Virus record (IMG/VR): IMGVR_UViG_3300012929_000036
Span: 1-33,902 of that record
DNA length: 33,902 nt
DNA from: a virus
Strand: one strand, 5' to 3'
How positions within the stretch are numbered: the first letter of the stretch is position 1; each line of letters starts with the position of its first letter. Under the pieces are notes generated by a model that was not told the DNA's origin, did no database searches, and worked only from the letters and a program-made list of their open reading frames with translations. The translations under genes and the position numbers were made by a program. Below, in pieces: positions 7,695-15,535 of the stretch.

Positions 7695-8320
7695 CAGGCA
7701 TATCCTCCGCGTGGTTGGCCAGACCCTCTTCCGGCTGGTCCATTGGCTTGTGCGCCGGCAATGCTTTCATGGCCACCGCCACTGGCAGTAGCGGATTCAT
7801 GATGGGCGCGGTCGGCATCCATGGCCTGTTGCACGGTACCGCCATTCGTGATGACGGCTCGACCAGCAGGAGTCGGCCCTATGTAGCCGGTGAAGGGCGA
7901 TGGGTTGCGGACTAGGTTCGCCGCCGTCCCGAGGAACCCCATCCCACCCATGACGCCTGCCGCTAATTTCGCAGCGGCAATTAAATTGTGAGCCGATAGA
8001 TCGGCCTGTCCTCGTCCATATGCTTGGAGATTGCGATCCATCTGACCGGAGTTTCCGAAAGAGGAGGGACTGCGACTATCGATGCCCACACGCGGAAGCC
8101 CGGTAAGCGCACTTAATGGTCCGGCCTGCTGACCGTTGGCTTGTCCTTGATTCAGCCATCGTAGCGGATCAATGAAGGCAGGCGGTGGCGCGCCGCTTGG
8201 ACTTGGCACCTGATTGAGTGTTTGACCGGGAACGAACGGTTGGCCCATGTCAGGCGGCATAACCGGCGGCTGAGGAACCATAAGCGGCGAGAGTTGCATG
8301 TTTGGCGGCAGACCGAACAT
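7694..8320 (-). CDS. Pro/Gly-rich hypothetical virion protein
   Basis: Predicted 208-residue protein. The first 50 residues are Pro- and Met-rich (repeated P-P-x-M and P-x-x-G-Q), residues 115-135 form a short hydrophobic Ala/Gly helix, and the tail is Gly/Ser/His-rich and probably disordered. I do not recognise a domain. Its ATG overlaps the stop of the GNAT-like gene (TAATG) and its stop overlaps the next ATG, so it is embedded in the ejection-protein operon and is likely co-translated. Structural or scaffold-like role is a guess from neighbours. Confidence 0.55.
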   Translation of the reverse strand: MFGLPPNMQLSPLMVPQPPVMPPDMGQPFVPGQTLNQVPSPSGAPPPAFIDPLRWLNQGQANGQQAGPLSALTGLPRVGIDSRSPSSFGNSGQMDRNLQAYGRGQADLSAHNLIAAAKLAAGVMGGMGFLGTAANLVRNPSPFTGYIGPTPAGRAVITNGGTVQQAMDADRAHHESATASGGGHESIAGAQANGPAGRGSGQPRGGYA

Positions 8321-8730
8321 TAGAGTTCCTTAGCGTATAGAACGGCCACCGGCCGCAGGCCCTCGACAAGATGGCCCCATCCCGGCCGTCCGAGTCCTTC
8401 GATCATCTTGCAACCGATACCACGAGCGATCTCCTCGAAATCTGCGAACCATTGCCGCCAGAGACCGAAGCCGTCTCCGGAGATCGCCAGGATGTTGAAC
8501 GACTTGCAATCGTCATATAACACGATTTCGGTCAACGCGGCAGTCACGATCTCACCGTCCCGATCTGCCAGCCATAGGTGCTTGCGGTTGGCAAGAACGT
8601 CGCGCTCCACATCCGCGCTTCGGTAGCGCTTGCCGAGCCGGTTCATCGCCGGCTCTAGCATCTCCCACACCGCCGGCCACAGCGGGCCGACCTGCGGCGC
8701 TTGGACAGAACGGAGGGTGACGGTGGTCAT
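8320..8730 (-). CDS. GNAT-like protein of podovirus virion cluster
   Basis: Predicted 136-residue protein resembling compact GNAT-fold proteins encoded next to podovirus ejection genes. Recognisable elements are the N-terminal V-W-E-M-L-E-P-A-x-x-R (about 20-32), W-L-A-D-R-D-G-E-I-V-T-A-A (53-65), and the late G-C-K-M-I-E-G-L-G-R-P-G-W block (about 105-117). The canonical acetyl-CoA pyrophosphate loop (R/Q-x-x-G-x-G/A) is not clearly conserved, so catalysis is uncertain; it may be a structural relative of T7 gp13-like proteins. Start overlaps the upstream stop as ATGA. Confidence 0.7.
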   Translation of the reverse strand: MTTVTLRSVQAPQVGPLWPAVWEMLEPAMNRLGKRYRSADVERDVLANRKHLWLADRDGEIVTAALTEIVLYDDCKSFNILAISGDGFGLWRQWFADFEEIARGIGCKMIEGLGRPGWGHLVEGLRPVAVLYAKEL

Positions 8731-10103
8731 TCGAGATAGCCGTTTATCATGACATCGCCTCGGAAAATCTCGCTCGCAGTTGCGGCGGCTACGGGAATCT
8801 GCATGATGATGTGCAGATAGCGCCCGCTGTCGACTACAAGCTGCGGATCGAAGGAACGCGAGATGTCAGGCGCTGCGCTACCGACAGCCACCGATAGGGC
8901 GAATGTTTGCATGCCCAAGGGAATGCGGCGCGGCGCCCATGTGTTCGTTCCGTCCGCTGTCGCGAGGGAGACAGCGGAACTGTTCACGCCGACGGACCAG
9001 TCGATGATCGTTGGCGTGATGGCCGAGCCGATGGCGCCAGTGTTCGCACAGGATATGACGATGTTTCGGACGAACAGTTGGAACCCAGCGGGCACCTGAT
9101 AGGCGAACAACGCGAAGTCTGTCACCGCTCCGGCGACTGCCGCGAACTGGTAGCGCCCACCGAGCGTCGTATAGCCGGCGGCCGTGTTGGAGAGCGCGGC
9201 GCTGGTCGGGTTAGTGCTGTTCGCGTGGTTGGCCGTCTGTCCGAAGCCGGTCACGGGTGACTGGTAGGCCCCGCGCCCGAGCACGGCCAATGATTCCGCC
9301 CAATCTCGATTCGGCTTCAACACCTTCTGAATGACCGAAATACGGCCGAGCGATATCTGCGGGGCCGTCCCTGGCGGGCTGGACCCGTTGATGACGCGCA
9401 TGAAGATCGGAAGCCGGGTCGTGCCAACGCAGAACGGCAGGCCGGCGGCGTTCGGTATCTCGATAATTGTATCGTCGTCCACCTCGAATTCGCAGTCGCC
9501 GACTTCGATGAGGAGGTCGAGGTCGTGCATCACATTGGTCGCAAGCGCAGTCATTGGTGCCGTTGCGGTCTCAGAGCCGCCGTTGTTCGTGATGCCCTTC
9601 AATGTCGCATCGGATGCGAAGCGGTAGAGCACGCCGTCGGCGAGCGCTCCAGCACCGGAAGGATTCCCAATGCCGACTTCGATTGTGACGTTGGCCTGCG
9701 GCGCCACATTCACCTTGATGTCGAAGGCAATGAAGGTCGGGAATTCCGGATAGAGCGGAATGTGTTTGATGCTCTTGAGCAGCGCCCAGGCGTTTGCCGT
9801 CGTTGCCAGCCCGGCATTGAGCGTGATGAATCCGCCGGACTGCGCGATGGTCATTCCGGACACGTCGTAGGGATTCCAGATGTTAGTGTTCACGGCGTTG
9901 CCGTCGATCTGATCGAACAGGACGATGGTGTCCTCGCTCACCAAGGCATGACCATCCTCCGTCGCCTCAAACGGCACGCCATCTACGGAGGCCGGAATGA
10001 CGAACCCGGCCTTCTTCGGATCGAGCGGCATGTTCACGAGCGCATTCCCATCTGTATCCACGTCCGCGATGCTGCCGGTACGGCCAGCCTGTTTGAACGC
10101 CAT
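8727..10103 (-). CDS. Tail-associated structural protein with jelly-roll-like domain
   Basis: Predicted 458-residue protein. The N terminus (M-A-F-K-Q-A-G-R-T-G-S-I-A-D-V-D) and short beta-rich first segment resemble tail-spike or decoration proteins; residues about 60-250 look like a lectin/laminin-G-type beta sandwich (F-D-Q-I-D-G-N, I-A-F-D-I-K-V-N-V, I-E-V-G-I-G), and the C-terminal half has alternating beta strands ending in F-R-G-D-V-M-I-N-G-Y-L-E. No signal peptide or enzymatic motif. GAGG lies about 8 nt before the ATG. Probably a tail or spike component that contacts the host surface; the lectin idea is by fold impression only. Confidence 0.65.
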   Translation of the reverse strand: MAFKQAGRTGSIADVDTDGNALVNMPLDPKKAGFVIPASVDGVPFEATEDGHALVSEDTIVLFDQIDGNAVNTNIWNPYDVSGMTIAQSGGFITLNAGLATTANAWALLKSIKHIPLYPEFPTFIAFDIKVNVAPQANVTIEVGIGNPSGAGALADGVLYRFASDATLKGITNNGGSETATAPMTALATNVMHDLDLLIEVGDCEFEVDDDTIIEIPNAAGLPFCVGTTRLPIFMRVINGSSPPGTAPQISLGRISVIQKVLKPNRDWAESLAVLGRGAYQSPVTGFGQTANHANSTNPTSAALSNTAAGYTTLGGRYQFAAVAGAVTDFALFAYQVPAGFQLFVRNIVISCANTGAIGSAITPTIIDWSVGVNSSAVSLATADGTNTWAPRRIPLGMQTFALSVAVGSAAPDISRSFDPQLVVDSGRYLHIIMQIPVAAATASEIFRGDVMINGYLE

Positions 10104-10121
10104 AGCAAACCTCTTAAAGAA

Positions 10122-10691
10122 TCAGTTCCAGGCCCAATTCGCCTTGAATGTGCCGACGACTTCGCCGTCGGTGAACGCGAAAATCGTGAAGCCGACGCTG
10201 GGGACAATATTCCCGCACGCCAGATTGACTAGATCGGACGCAATAATATGCGAGTCTGAATCGTTGTCCGTCGTGTTGGCTGATACCAACCATGCGCGCG
10301 GCAGATTGGTAGATTCGATATACGTCTGTCCTGTGATGATGGACGACGTTTCGTTTTCCCATCCTGATCCGTCACCGAAATCCAGAACCGTCGTGCCACG
10401 GTTTATCGGCAGAGCCGCGAACCTGCCTCCAAGCACATCGGCCGCAGTGAAAACCTCAGCGCCTTGGACTTGGGCATTCGCGGTGTCGAGGATGCCCTGC
10501 AAGAGAAGGGCATTGAGCTGTGTGTTGACGTAGATGTTATCGAGAGCAATATCGAAAGCTCCAACATCGTAGAAACCTCCGCCTGCCATGGCATGGATGG
10601 GCGGCACAATTCTATAGGACACCCTCAGCGAAAACGTGCCATCGCCGAAGTCGTGAACGACCGGAATGTCGCAAAAGAGGATGGATGCCAT
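10122..10691 (-). CDS. Tail protein sharing a C-terminal domain with the fibre at 11355-12053
   Basis: Predicted 189-residue beta-rich protein. The N-terminal half (I-P-V-V-H-D-F-G-D-G-T-F-S-L) has no family I know. The C-terminal roughly 90 residues carry V-L-D-F-G, then W-L-V-S-A-N-T-T-D-N-D-S-D-S-H, G-F-T-I-F-A and a terminal A-N-W-A-W-N, closely parallel to the C-terminal domain of the 232-residue fibre protein two genes upstream. The shared domain suggests oligomerisation or receptor contact. It follows the 220-residue structural gene after 1 nt and precedes the 458-residue gene. Confidence 0.65.
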   Translation of the reverse strand: MASILFCDIPVVHDFGDGTFSLRVSYRIVPPIHAMAGGGFYDVGAFDIALDNIYVNTQLNALLLQGILDTANAQVQGAEVFTAADVLGGRFAALPINRGTTVLDFGDGSGWENETSSIITGQTYIESTNLPRAWLVSANTTDNDSDSHIIASDLVNLACGNIVPSVGFTIFAFTDGEVVGTFKANWAWN

Positions 10692-10692
10692 A

Positions 10693-11355
10693 TCAATAGG
10701 CCGTCACTTCTGCCCACGCCACGTCAACGGTCAGGTCGGCCGTTCCGGCAGCGCCAAACACGATTGTCGGTCCGCGCACGATGAAGCCTTCATTCTGCGC
10801 GAACACGTAGGGGTGAACGCCATCGCCGGAATCAAAATTTATGTCGGCCGAGTACAGTTGCTGATTCAGGGTAGTAATGGTTTGCTGCGTCGAAAGCTCT
10901 AAGACAGGCTCCGCGTCTAGAGTTCTAGTCCCAACCGTGAGACCGGCGGCGACGGCGGATTTTCGGATGTCCGTCACCAGCGTCGTCCCCATGCTAGTCC
11001 GTTTCTTCATGTTGTTGCCGGTCAGCGTGATGGCCGTCCCGACGCTATCCGAAGCGGTGAAGGCGCGGGCGATGAAGACCTGAAACCGGCATGTTATGGT
11101 TGCTGTCGCTACTGCCGTTTGCAGGCATTGCAGCCTGATTTTCTGTGGTACGCAGAGCCGGGTCGCGTCGCCCCAACGGAACGAGAAAAGCGAGCCGTTT
11201 GCTGCTTGCGTGACCACCAAGGCAACTGTCGTCGAGAGCCTGTAGTGGCCGAAAGCGCCGTGGTCTGTTGGCCTGGGCGTAATGCGGATGGCGCGAAACG
11301 TCGTGCCGTCGACTTCCGCAATCGTGCCGCCGTTGCCTTGGAATTGTAGAGCCAT
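10693..11355 (-). CDS. Beta-rich tail structural protein
   Basis: Predicted 220-residue protein starting [18 protein letters not shown], an N-terminal pattern like that of the 458-residue protein downstream (hydrophobic strand, Gly-Gly, A-E/D-V-D-G/T). The rest alternates beta strands with T/V-rich segments and ends in V-D-V-A-W-A-E-V-T-A-Y. The start shares bases with the upstream stop (TGATG). Similar proteins are found in phage tail-fibre loci of alphaproteobacterial phages; no catalytic motif is visible. Likely a tail accessory or decoration protein. Confidence 0.6.
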   Translation of the reverse strand: MALQFQGNGGTIAEVDGTTFRAIRITPRPTDHGAFGHYRLSTTVALVVTQAANGSLFSFRWGDATRLCVPQKIRLQCLQTAVATATITCRFQVFIARAFTASDSVGTAITLTGNNMKKRTSMGTTLVTDIRKSAVAAGLTVGTRTLDAEPVLELSTQQTITTLNQQLYSADINFDSGDGVHPYVFAQNEGFIVRGPTIVFGAAGTADLTVDVAWAEVTAY

Positions 11356-12053
11356 CAGTTACTCCAGGCCCATGCCACGTTCCAGGCACCGTACAGACGC
11401 GCGCCCTTGCCGCCAGCCGTCGATTGCTGCGCGCCCTGCTCGATAACGAGGCCACCAGCCAGGGTGCTGTTGTTCGCGCCGCCACCGAGAGGCAAAAGAG
11501 GCTCGAATAGGCTGCTGGTGTTAACGCCCTTGATGGTAAAGCCTGTGCCGGCAACGATGTCCATGGGCACCACGGCGAGGGTCTCCACAAGATGTTCATC
11601 GGAGCTGTGGTCGGCCGTCGCAACACCGAGCAGGTGCGCCTCGACGTAGGAGGTCGTGAGGATGCCCGCCTGCCCCGTCACGGCCACGCTGGCGTCCGAT
11701 GCGCCGGGGAACGCGCCGAAGTCGAGGGTCGCCGTGCCCTTCGTCAGCGAGCCGCCGGCAGCGCCCAGCATGGCGTTCACCTGGGCGACCGTCAGGTCCA
11801 GCGGATCGGCAACGCCGGCCGTATTGTTGCCCTTGATCGTGTTCGCCGGCATGTCCGCCAGCTTCGCATTCGTGATCGCGTTGTTGTTGACGGTCCATGC
11901 CGTGCCGGAGCCGGAGACCGTAATGTCTCCCTTGTTGCCGTCGGTGATGAGGCCAGTCTTCAGGCGGCGCAGAATCGAGGCGATGACCGCCGCCACTTGC
12001 CGCGGCGTGCCGCCTTCGTTGGGGAGGCCCGGATATCCCGTCGGCGCCGTCAT
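11355..12053 (-). CDS. Tail fibre-like protein with fibre repeat
   Basis: Predicted 232-residue protein. After an N-terminal helix ([15 protein letters not shown]) it contains the common fibre module [18 protein letters not shown] (about residues 60-77) followed by [16 protein letters not shown], typical of phage tail fibres where short repeats are stacked. The C-terminal part (about 110-232) has [21 protein letters not shown] and A-W-N-V-A-W-A-W, shared with the 189-residue gene downstream. The ATG overlaps the upstream stop as ATGA. Host-recognition role is likely. Confidence 0.75.
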   Translation of the reverse strand: MTAPTGYPGLPNEGGTPRQVAAVIASILRRLKTGLITDGNKGDITVSGSGTAWTVNNNAITNAKLADMPANTIKGNNTAGVADPLDLTVAQVNAMLGAAGGSLTKGTATLDFGAFPGASDASVAVTGQAGILTTSYVEAHLLGVATADHSSDEHLVETLAVVPMDIVAGTGFTIKGVNTSSLFEPLLPLGGGANNSTLAGGLVIEQGAQQSTAGGKGARLYGAWNVAWAWSN

Positions 12054-13525
12054 CGCGTCGCCAGCGGAACGGCATCGATGCTGTCGATGCCTTGGAGGAA
12101 CGTTGCGGCATGGCCGGCCGGCATGGAGAGCCGCATGCGGGCGTAGCGGGCGTTAACGCGCATCGGTGCCCGGCCGAGCGAGTCCAGACTGATGGCCGAG
12201 CCAGTTGTCACGGCATCGCTCGGCAGGTTGCGCGTGATGGGCGTGACGGTCGCACCCGTAGCATCGACGATGGGACGCACCGAGCGGAACAGCGTTCGCT
12301 TGCCAGGGGTGGCCTCGAACTCGCCCGTATCGATGGCGGCCGCCAAGTTCGTGCCCGTGAAGGAGCCGGACTTGTGGTCGGTGAAGAACCCCGCCAGCAG
12401 GTATTTGCCGCTGCCGGCCCAGAGCGGCGAGTCGAGCGGCGCCGGCAACAGGTCCAGGTTCGTCGTCACGGCGTCGAGACCATCCAGAGTGTAGCCGGAC
12501 TGAGAGAAGACCGGCCAGATCCATTCGCAGGATTGATCGAACTCGGACCAGCGTTGCGTCGGCCAATGGTAGATGCGGCCCTTGGTCGGTGTGCCATCGC
12601 CGCCAGTCTGCGGATAGACGACGACATAGATTTGGTTCTGCGGATCGATGGAGCCGACGATGCGGCCGAGATTCGACTGATCGACCTCGCCCAGGAATGT
12701 CCGGTTAACCTTGCCCTCGCCGATAGGAACCAACTCGGCGGCGCCGATGAGCTGGTAGAACCCGTTGTCGCTGAGGAAGAACGAGTTGCTCTGGTACGCC
12801 GCCAGAGAGTTCTCCGCCATGCAGCCGATGGAATTCGAGATCATGTCGAACTGGAAAATGAACTCCGCGCCGATGTAGGTCATGCGGCTGATGGCGTTGC
12901 GCTGGAGGATAACGCCGGATTCGCCGCCGACGCCGCCCATGATGAACCCGCCATGCGCGATGTCTTGGAAGTCCGCCTGCGTCACGGCGCTCACCGCCCA
13001 TGATGCCGTCGGGTCTCCGATGGCGCACCAGCGGGCTTCGTTGAATAGGGACGCCACCCGCAGGATGACGGCAAAATCCTTGATCGTGATGATGAAGCGC
13101 CCGACGGGCGGCGAACCCGTCAGGGCCGCGAAATTCGTTGATGTGCCCATGGTGTAGACCTGGGGCGCATCGGTGCCGTTGACGGCGATACAGAAATTGT
13201 TGAACTGCGTGAACGACCAGGCGTTCGCCGTGTCGGTCGCATAGGCACCGCCGACCAGGCGGGATACGTCCTGCCACAGCAGGCCGGTGCTATCGAGCTT
13301 GTAAAGCTTGGTTGCGTCGCCTGCGAAGTTGTGCGTGCCGCCGCTGAGATCGCGGAACGATGCCGCACCTTGGCAGCGCGCCGTTAGGGCGTTGGTGGTC
13401 GTTGCAAGCGCCTTCCACGGCCGGTAGGCGCCGGGCCACGGCACCACGCCGCTGGCCGTCAGCGCGCCTGGGTTATCGCGTGGTGGGAGATCGGGGAGGT
13501 GCTCGCCGAAGGGGATGAGGGGCAT
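12050..13525 (-). CDS. Packaged DNA stabilisation / tail hub-like protein
   Basis: Predicted 491-residue protein of the podovirus family that begins M-P-L-I-P-F-G-E-x-L-P-D and continues with repeated beta-propeller-like blades (for example [40 protein letters not shown]). Position between adaptor/fibre genes and the distal tail genes and length near 470-500 residues suggest a role like P22 gp10, plugging and extending the tail hub after packaging. Its ATG shares a base with the tail-fibre stop (TAATG). Family placement is by pattern, with moderate confidence. Confidence 0.72.
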   Translation of the reverse strand: MPLIPFGEHLPDLPPRDNPGALTASGVVPWPGAYRPWKALATTTNALTARCQGAASFRDLSGGTHNFAGDATKLYKLDSTGLLWQDVSRLVGGAYATDTANAWSFTQFNNFCIAVNGTDAPQVYTMGTSTNFAALTGSPPVGRFIITIKDFAVILRVASLFNEARWCAIGDPTASWAVSAVTQADFQDIAHGGFIMGGVGGESGVILQRNAISRMTYIGAEFIFQFDMISNSIGCMAENSLAAYQSNSFFLSDNGFYQLIGAAELVPIGEGKVNRTFLGEVDQSNLGRIVGSIDPQNQIYVVVYPQTGGDGTPTKGRIYHWPTQRWSEFDQSCEWIWPVFSQSGYTLDGLDAVTTNLDLLPAPLDSPLWAGSGKYLLAGFFTDHKSGSFTGTNLAAAIDTGEFEATPGKRTLFRSVRPIVDATGATVTPITRNLPSDAVTTGSAISLDSLGRAPMRVNARYARMRLSMPAGHAATFLQGIDSIDAVPLATR

Positions 13526-14820
13526 TAGTTAAACACCAGAGCGCGCCACCTGAGTTCCCAATTTGCCGTATTGATGTTCACCCCTGCCGCTGGAGCGCTC
13601 AGATTCATGACAGGGAACGTGGCGGTCGTTCCCTGCAATGTGTAGCCGTTGGTGGCGTTGACCGCGAACCCTTTGTGGCGGCCCACGGCGGTCATATCAG
13701 ACACGTTCTGCGGCATCAGGACTTCGTCGCCTATGGCGTAGCCGAGTTCGGCAGTCGTGTTGCGGATGAAGCTATTATAGATTTGCGGGCGTACGCCAAG
13801 AGAGTGGGCCTGCGTGTCTGTAGCAGTCGTCGTCCATGCCACGACGGCAGACGTAAAGGAGCGTTTACCCTGCACGAACCAGCGCGTATTGACGGTATCC
13901 GCGACGAACCAGACTTGGTCCCCAAGCGACGGAAGCGTGATAGAGGTCAACCCCGCAGTACCCTGCGAAACGATGGTATCCGCCGCCGACCGATTGGCCA
14001 CGCATGTGCCGGAAGCAATCTGATTTTGCAGGCCGATGCGATAGCCTGCGGCGACAGCGGCGAGCGATGGCAGCGTGAGCGTGAAGCCGGCGCCGGTCGG
14101 GATATACATCGTCCCGTGATCGGCCAGGATGGGAGATGCCGCCACGCCAGAGACAATGACAGTCGAGACGATGCCGCCGTTCGCCAGCGGCAGAACGCCG
14201 GAAACGTCCGTCGTCAGGGCGACCGCTCCGTAAGCCAAGTCAGTGCCGTTGGACCTCGGGAACGTGCCGTTCCCGCCGATCGCTAGACGAGCCAGCGCGT
14301 TCGTAGCGTCACGATAGGCGATGTCGCCGCGCGTCGTCGTCACATCAGATAGTGGGGCGCCAGCGGCGGCCGTCGGCGTCATCAGGATGACGCGCGCCAG
14401 CGTGGCGTCGTACTTGAACCAGACGTGCTGGCCGGTGATGAGGTCGTTGACCGATAGATTCACGTAGCCGGCGCTCGTCATTTTCTGGATTGCCGTCGCG
14501 CCGAGACCGTTGACGTTCATCGTCGGGTTGGCGCTGCACGTCAGGTTGATCTTGCAGCCGAAGATGAAGCCGGTGAAGAACGACGCCGGCGCGGTCGTGA
14601 AGGTCAGCGTATATGCGACGGGGCCGCCCGCCGTGCTCAGGAGAGCGCGGGCGTTGTCGAGGCCGTGATGGCGGTTGAACCAGCGGACCTGGGCGGCGAG
14701 ACCCTCGCGGTAGGTGTCATTGACAGAGCTTGGGGCGCACCCCTCTGCCATTCCGTTAGGGCTTGCCGCATTGTTGCTGGCAGAAGTTTCAGAAACCGTC
14801 GTTGTTTGCAGCTCAGAAAT
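13525..14820 (-). CDS. Tail fibre protein, probable ATT start
   Basis: Predicted 431-residue fibre. The family N terminus (A-S-P-N-G-M-A-E-G-C-A-P-S-S-V-N-D, about residues 19-35) is normally preceded by some 20 residues; here those residues exist in frame (S-E-L-Q-T-T-T-V-S) but the only initiator-like codon is ATT at 14820, with AGGAG at 14828-14832 exactly 7 nt away and a TAG stop just upstream. The first ATG, at 14751, lies inside the conserved block and has no ribosome site. A collagen-poor fibre repeat domain follows (about 70-140), then a C-terminal H-S-L-G-V-R-P and G-Y-A-I-G-D-E-V receptor-domain-like region. Function: host adsorption. Confidence 0.75.
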   Translation of the reverse strand: MSELQTTTVSETSASNNAASPNGMAEGCAPSSVNDTYREGLAAQVRWFNRHHGLDNARALLSTAGGPVAYTLTFTTAPASFFTGFIFGCKINLTCSANPTMNVNGLGATAIQKMTSAGYVNLSVNDLITGQHVWFKYDATLARVILMTPTAAAGAPLSDVTTTRGDIAYRDATNALARLAIGGNGTFPRSNGTDLAYGAVALTTDVSGVLPLANGGIVSTVIVSGVAASPILADHGTMYIPTGAGFTLTLPSLAAVAAGYRIGLQNQIASGTCVANRSAADTIVSQGTAGLTSITLPSLGDQVWFVADTVNTRWFVQGKRSFTSAVVAWTTTATDTQAHSLGVRPQIYNSFIRNTTAELGYAIGDEVLMPQNVSDMTAVGRHKGFAVNATNGYTLQGTTATFPVMNLSAPAAGVNINTANWELRWRALVFN

Positions 14821-14835
14821 TGTCTATCTCCTCAC

Positions 14836-14862
14836 GTTATATCTTGATAAGACACCTGTCAA
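14836..14862 (-). promoter_or_regulatory. Candidate promoter of the tail-fibre gene
   Basis: Minus-strand TTGACA (14857-14862) and TATAAC (14836-14841), separated by 15 bp. Both hexamers are close to consensus although the spacer is 1-2 bp short. It is placed just upstream of the AGGAG ribosome site at 14828-14832, so a transcript from it would begin just before or within the ribosome-binding region. It overlaps the plus-strand promoter of the HNH gene. Confidence 0.45.
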
Positions 14863-14872
14863 GGCATATCAT
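14844..14872 (+). promoter_or_regulatory. Candidate promoter of the HNH endonuclease gene
   Basis: Plus-strand TTGATA (14844-14849), a 17-bp spacer and TATCAT (14867-14872), both five of six matches to consensus. The ATG at 14879 is the seventh base after the -10 box, so transcription would start at or beside the start codon and give a leaderless mRNA. This fits the absence of a usable Shine-Dalgarno site before that ATG. Confidence 0.55.
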
Positions 14873-14878
14873 GACAAC

Positions 14879-15535
14879 ATGCCAAAATTCGAAGACCTGA
14901 CCGGGAAGCAGTTCGGCAGATGGATCGTGTGGTCTCGCGGCCCCGATTATCGCAAGGGCATCCCTCGGTGGGCCTGCATCTGCGAGTGTGGGACGAAAGG
15001 AATAGTCCGCGCTGGAGCACTCAAATCCGGCCAATCCCAATCCTGTGGGTGTCTCAATGTTGATGTGCATCGTCAGCTCTGCATCGAGAGGAACACAACG
15101 CATGGCGCTAGCCGAACTCGTACTTACCGAGTTTGGTGTGGCATGATTGATCGTTGCGAAAATCCCAAGGCTCCGAAATGGCCTAGATACGGCGGCCGTG
15201 GGATCAAGATTTGCCCGCGATGGCGCCAAAGTTTCGAATCGTTCGCGACCGATATGGGAGAATGCTTCCCCGGCATGACCATCGACAGAGTCGATAATTC
15301 CAAAGGATACGACCTCGGCAACTGCCGGTGGGCAAGCCAGCGAGAACAGCAGAACAACCGCAGTGACAATCGCATAATCGAGCTTGGTAACCAACGAATG
15401 ACATTGGCGCAGTGGTCGCGCCACACTGGCATCGGTCGCAAAACGATTGCCCACAGGCTTGATATCGGTTGGCCTCCCCACAAGGCGCTCTCGACGGAAA
15501 AGTTCGGACGGTCCGGCAAACCGCTGCATCGTTAA
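14879..15535 (+). CDS. Freestanding HNH homing-type endonuclease
   Basis: Predicted 218-residue HNH endonuclease, antisense to the surrounding structural genes. Cys33, Cys35, Cys37, Cys56 and Cys58 form a zinc-binding N-terminal module; the nuclease core follows with H75, Y-G-G-R-G-I (104-109), D-R-V-D-N (136-140), Y144, N-C-R-W (148-151) and E-Q-Q-N-N (156-160). The C-terminal part (about 173-203, M-T-L-A-Q-W-S-R-H-T-G-I) is a helix-turn-helix-like DNA-binding repeat typical of homing enzymes. It sits between fibre and adaptor genes, and its stop overlaps the adaptor stop by 4 nt. It would cut a DNA target, probably in phages lacking the insertion. Confident family call. Confidence 0.9.
   Translation: MPKFEDLTGKQFGRWIVWSRGPDYRKGIPRWACICECGTKGIVRAGALKSGQSQSCGCLNVDVHRQLCIERNTTHGASRTRTYRVWCGMIDRCENPKAPKWPRYGGRGIKICPRWRQSFESFATDMGECFPGMTIDRVDNSKGYDLGNCRWASQREQQNNRSDNRIIELGNQRMTLAQWSRHTGIGRKTIAHRLDIGWPPHKALSTEKFGRSGKPLHR

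Noticed and set aside
7967-7990. GCCGCT/AGCGGC hairpin near 7967
   Set aside because: It lies inside a coding region with no position-specific role and such short GC-rich arms are common by chance here.
9525-10232. Plus-strand ORF of 235 aa in the tail region
   Set aside because: Antisense of two beta-rich tail genes; His/Arg/Gly-skewed composition and no start signal.
12092-13003. Long plus-strand ORF (303 aa) opposite the stabilisation protein
   Set aside because: Arg/Gly/Asp-rich shadow with no ribosome site; the minus-strand frame has clear family features.
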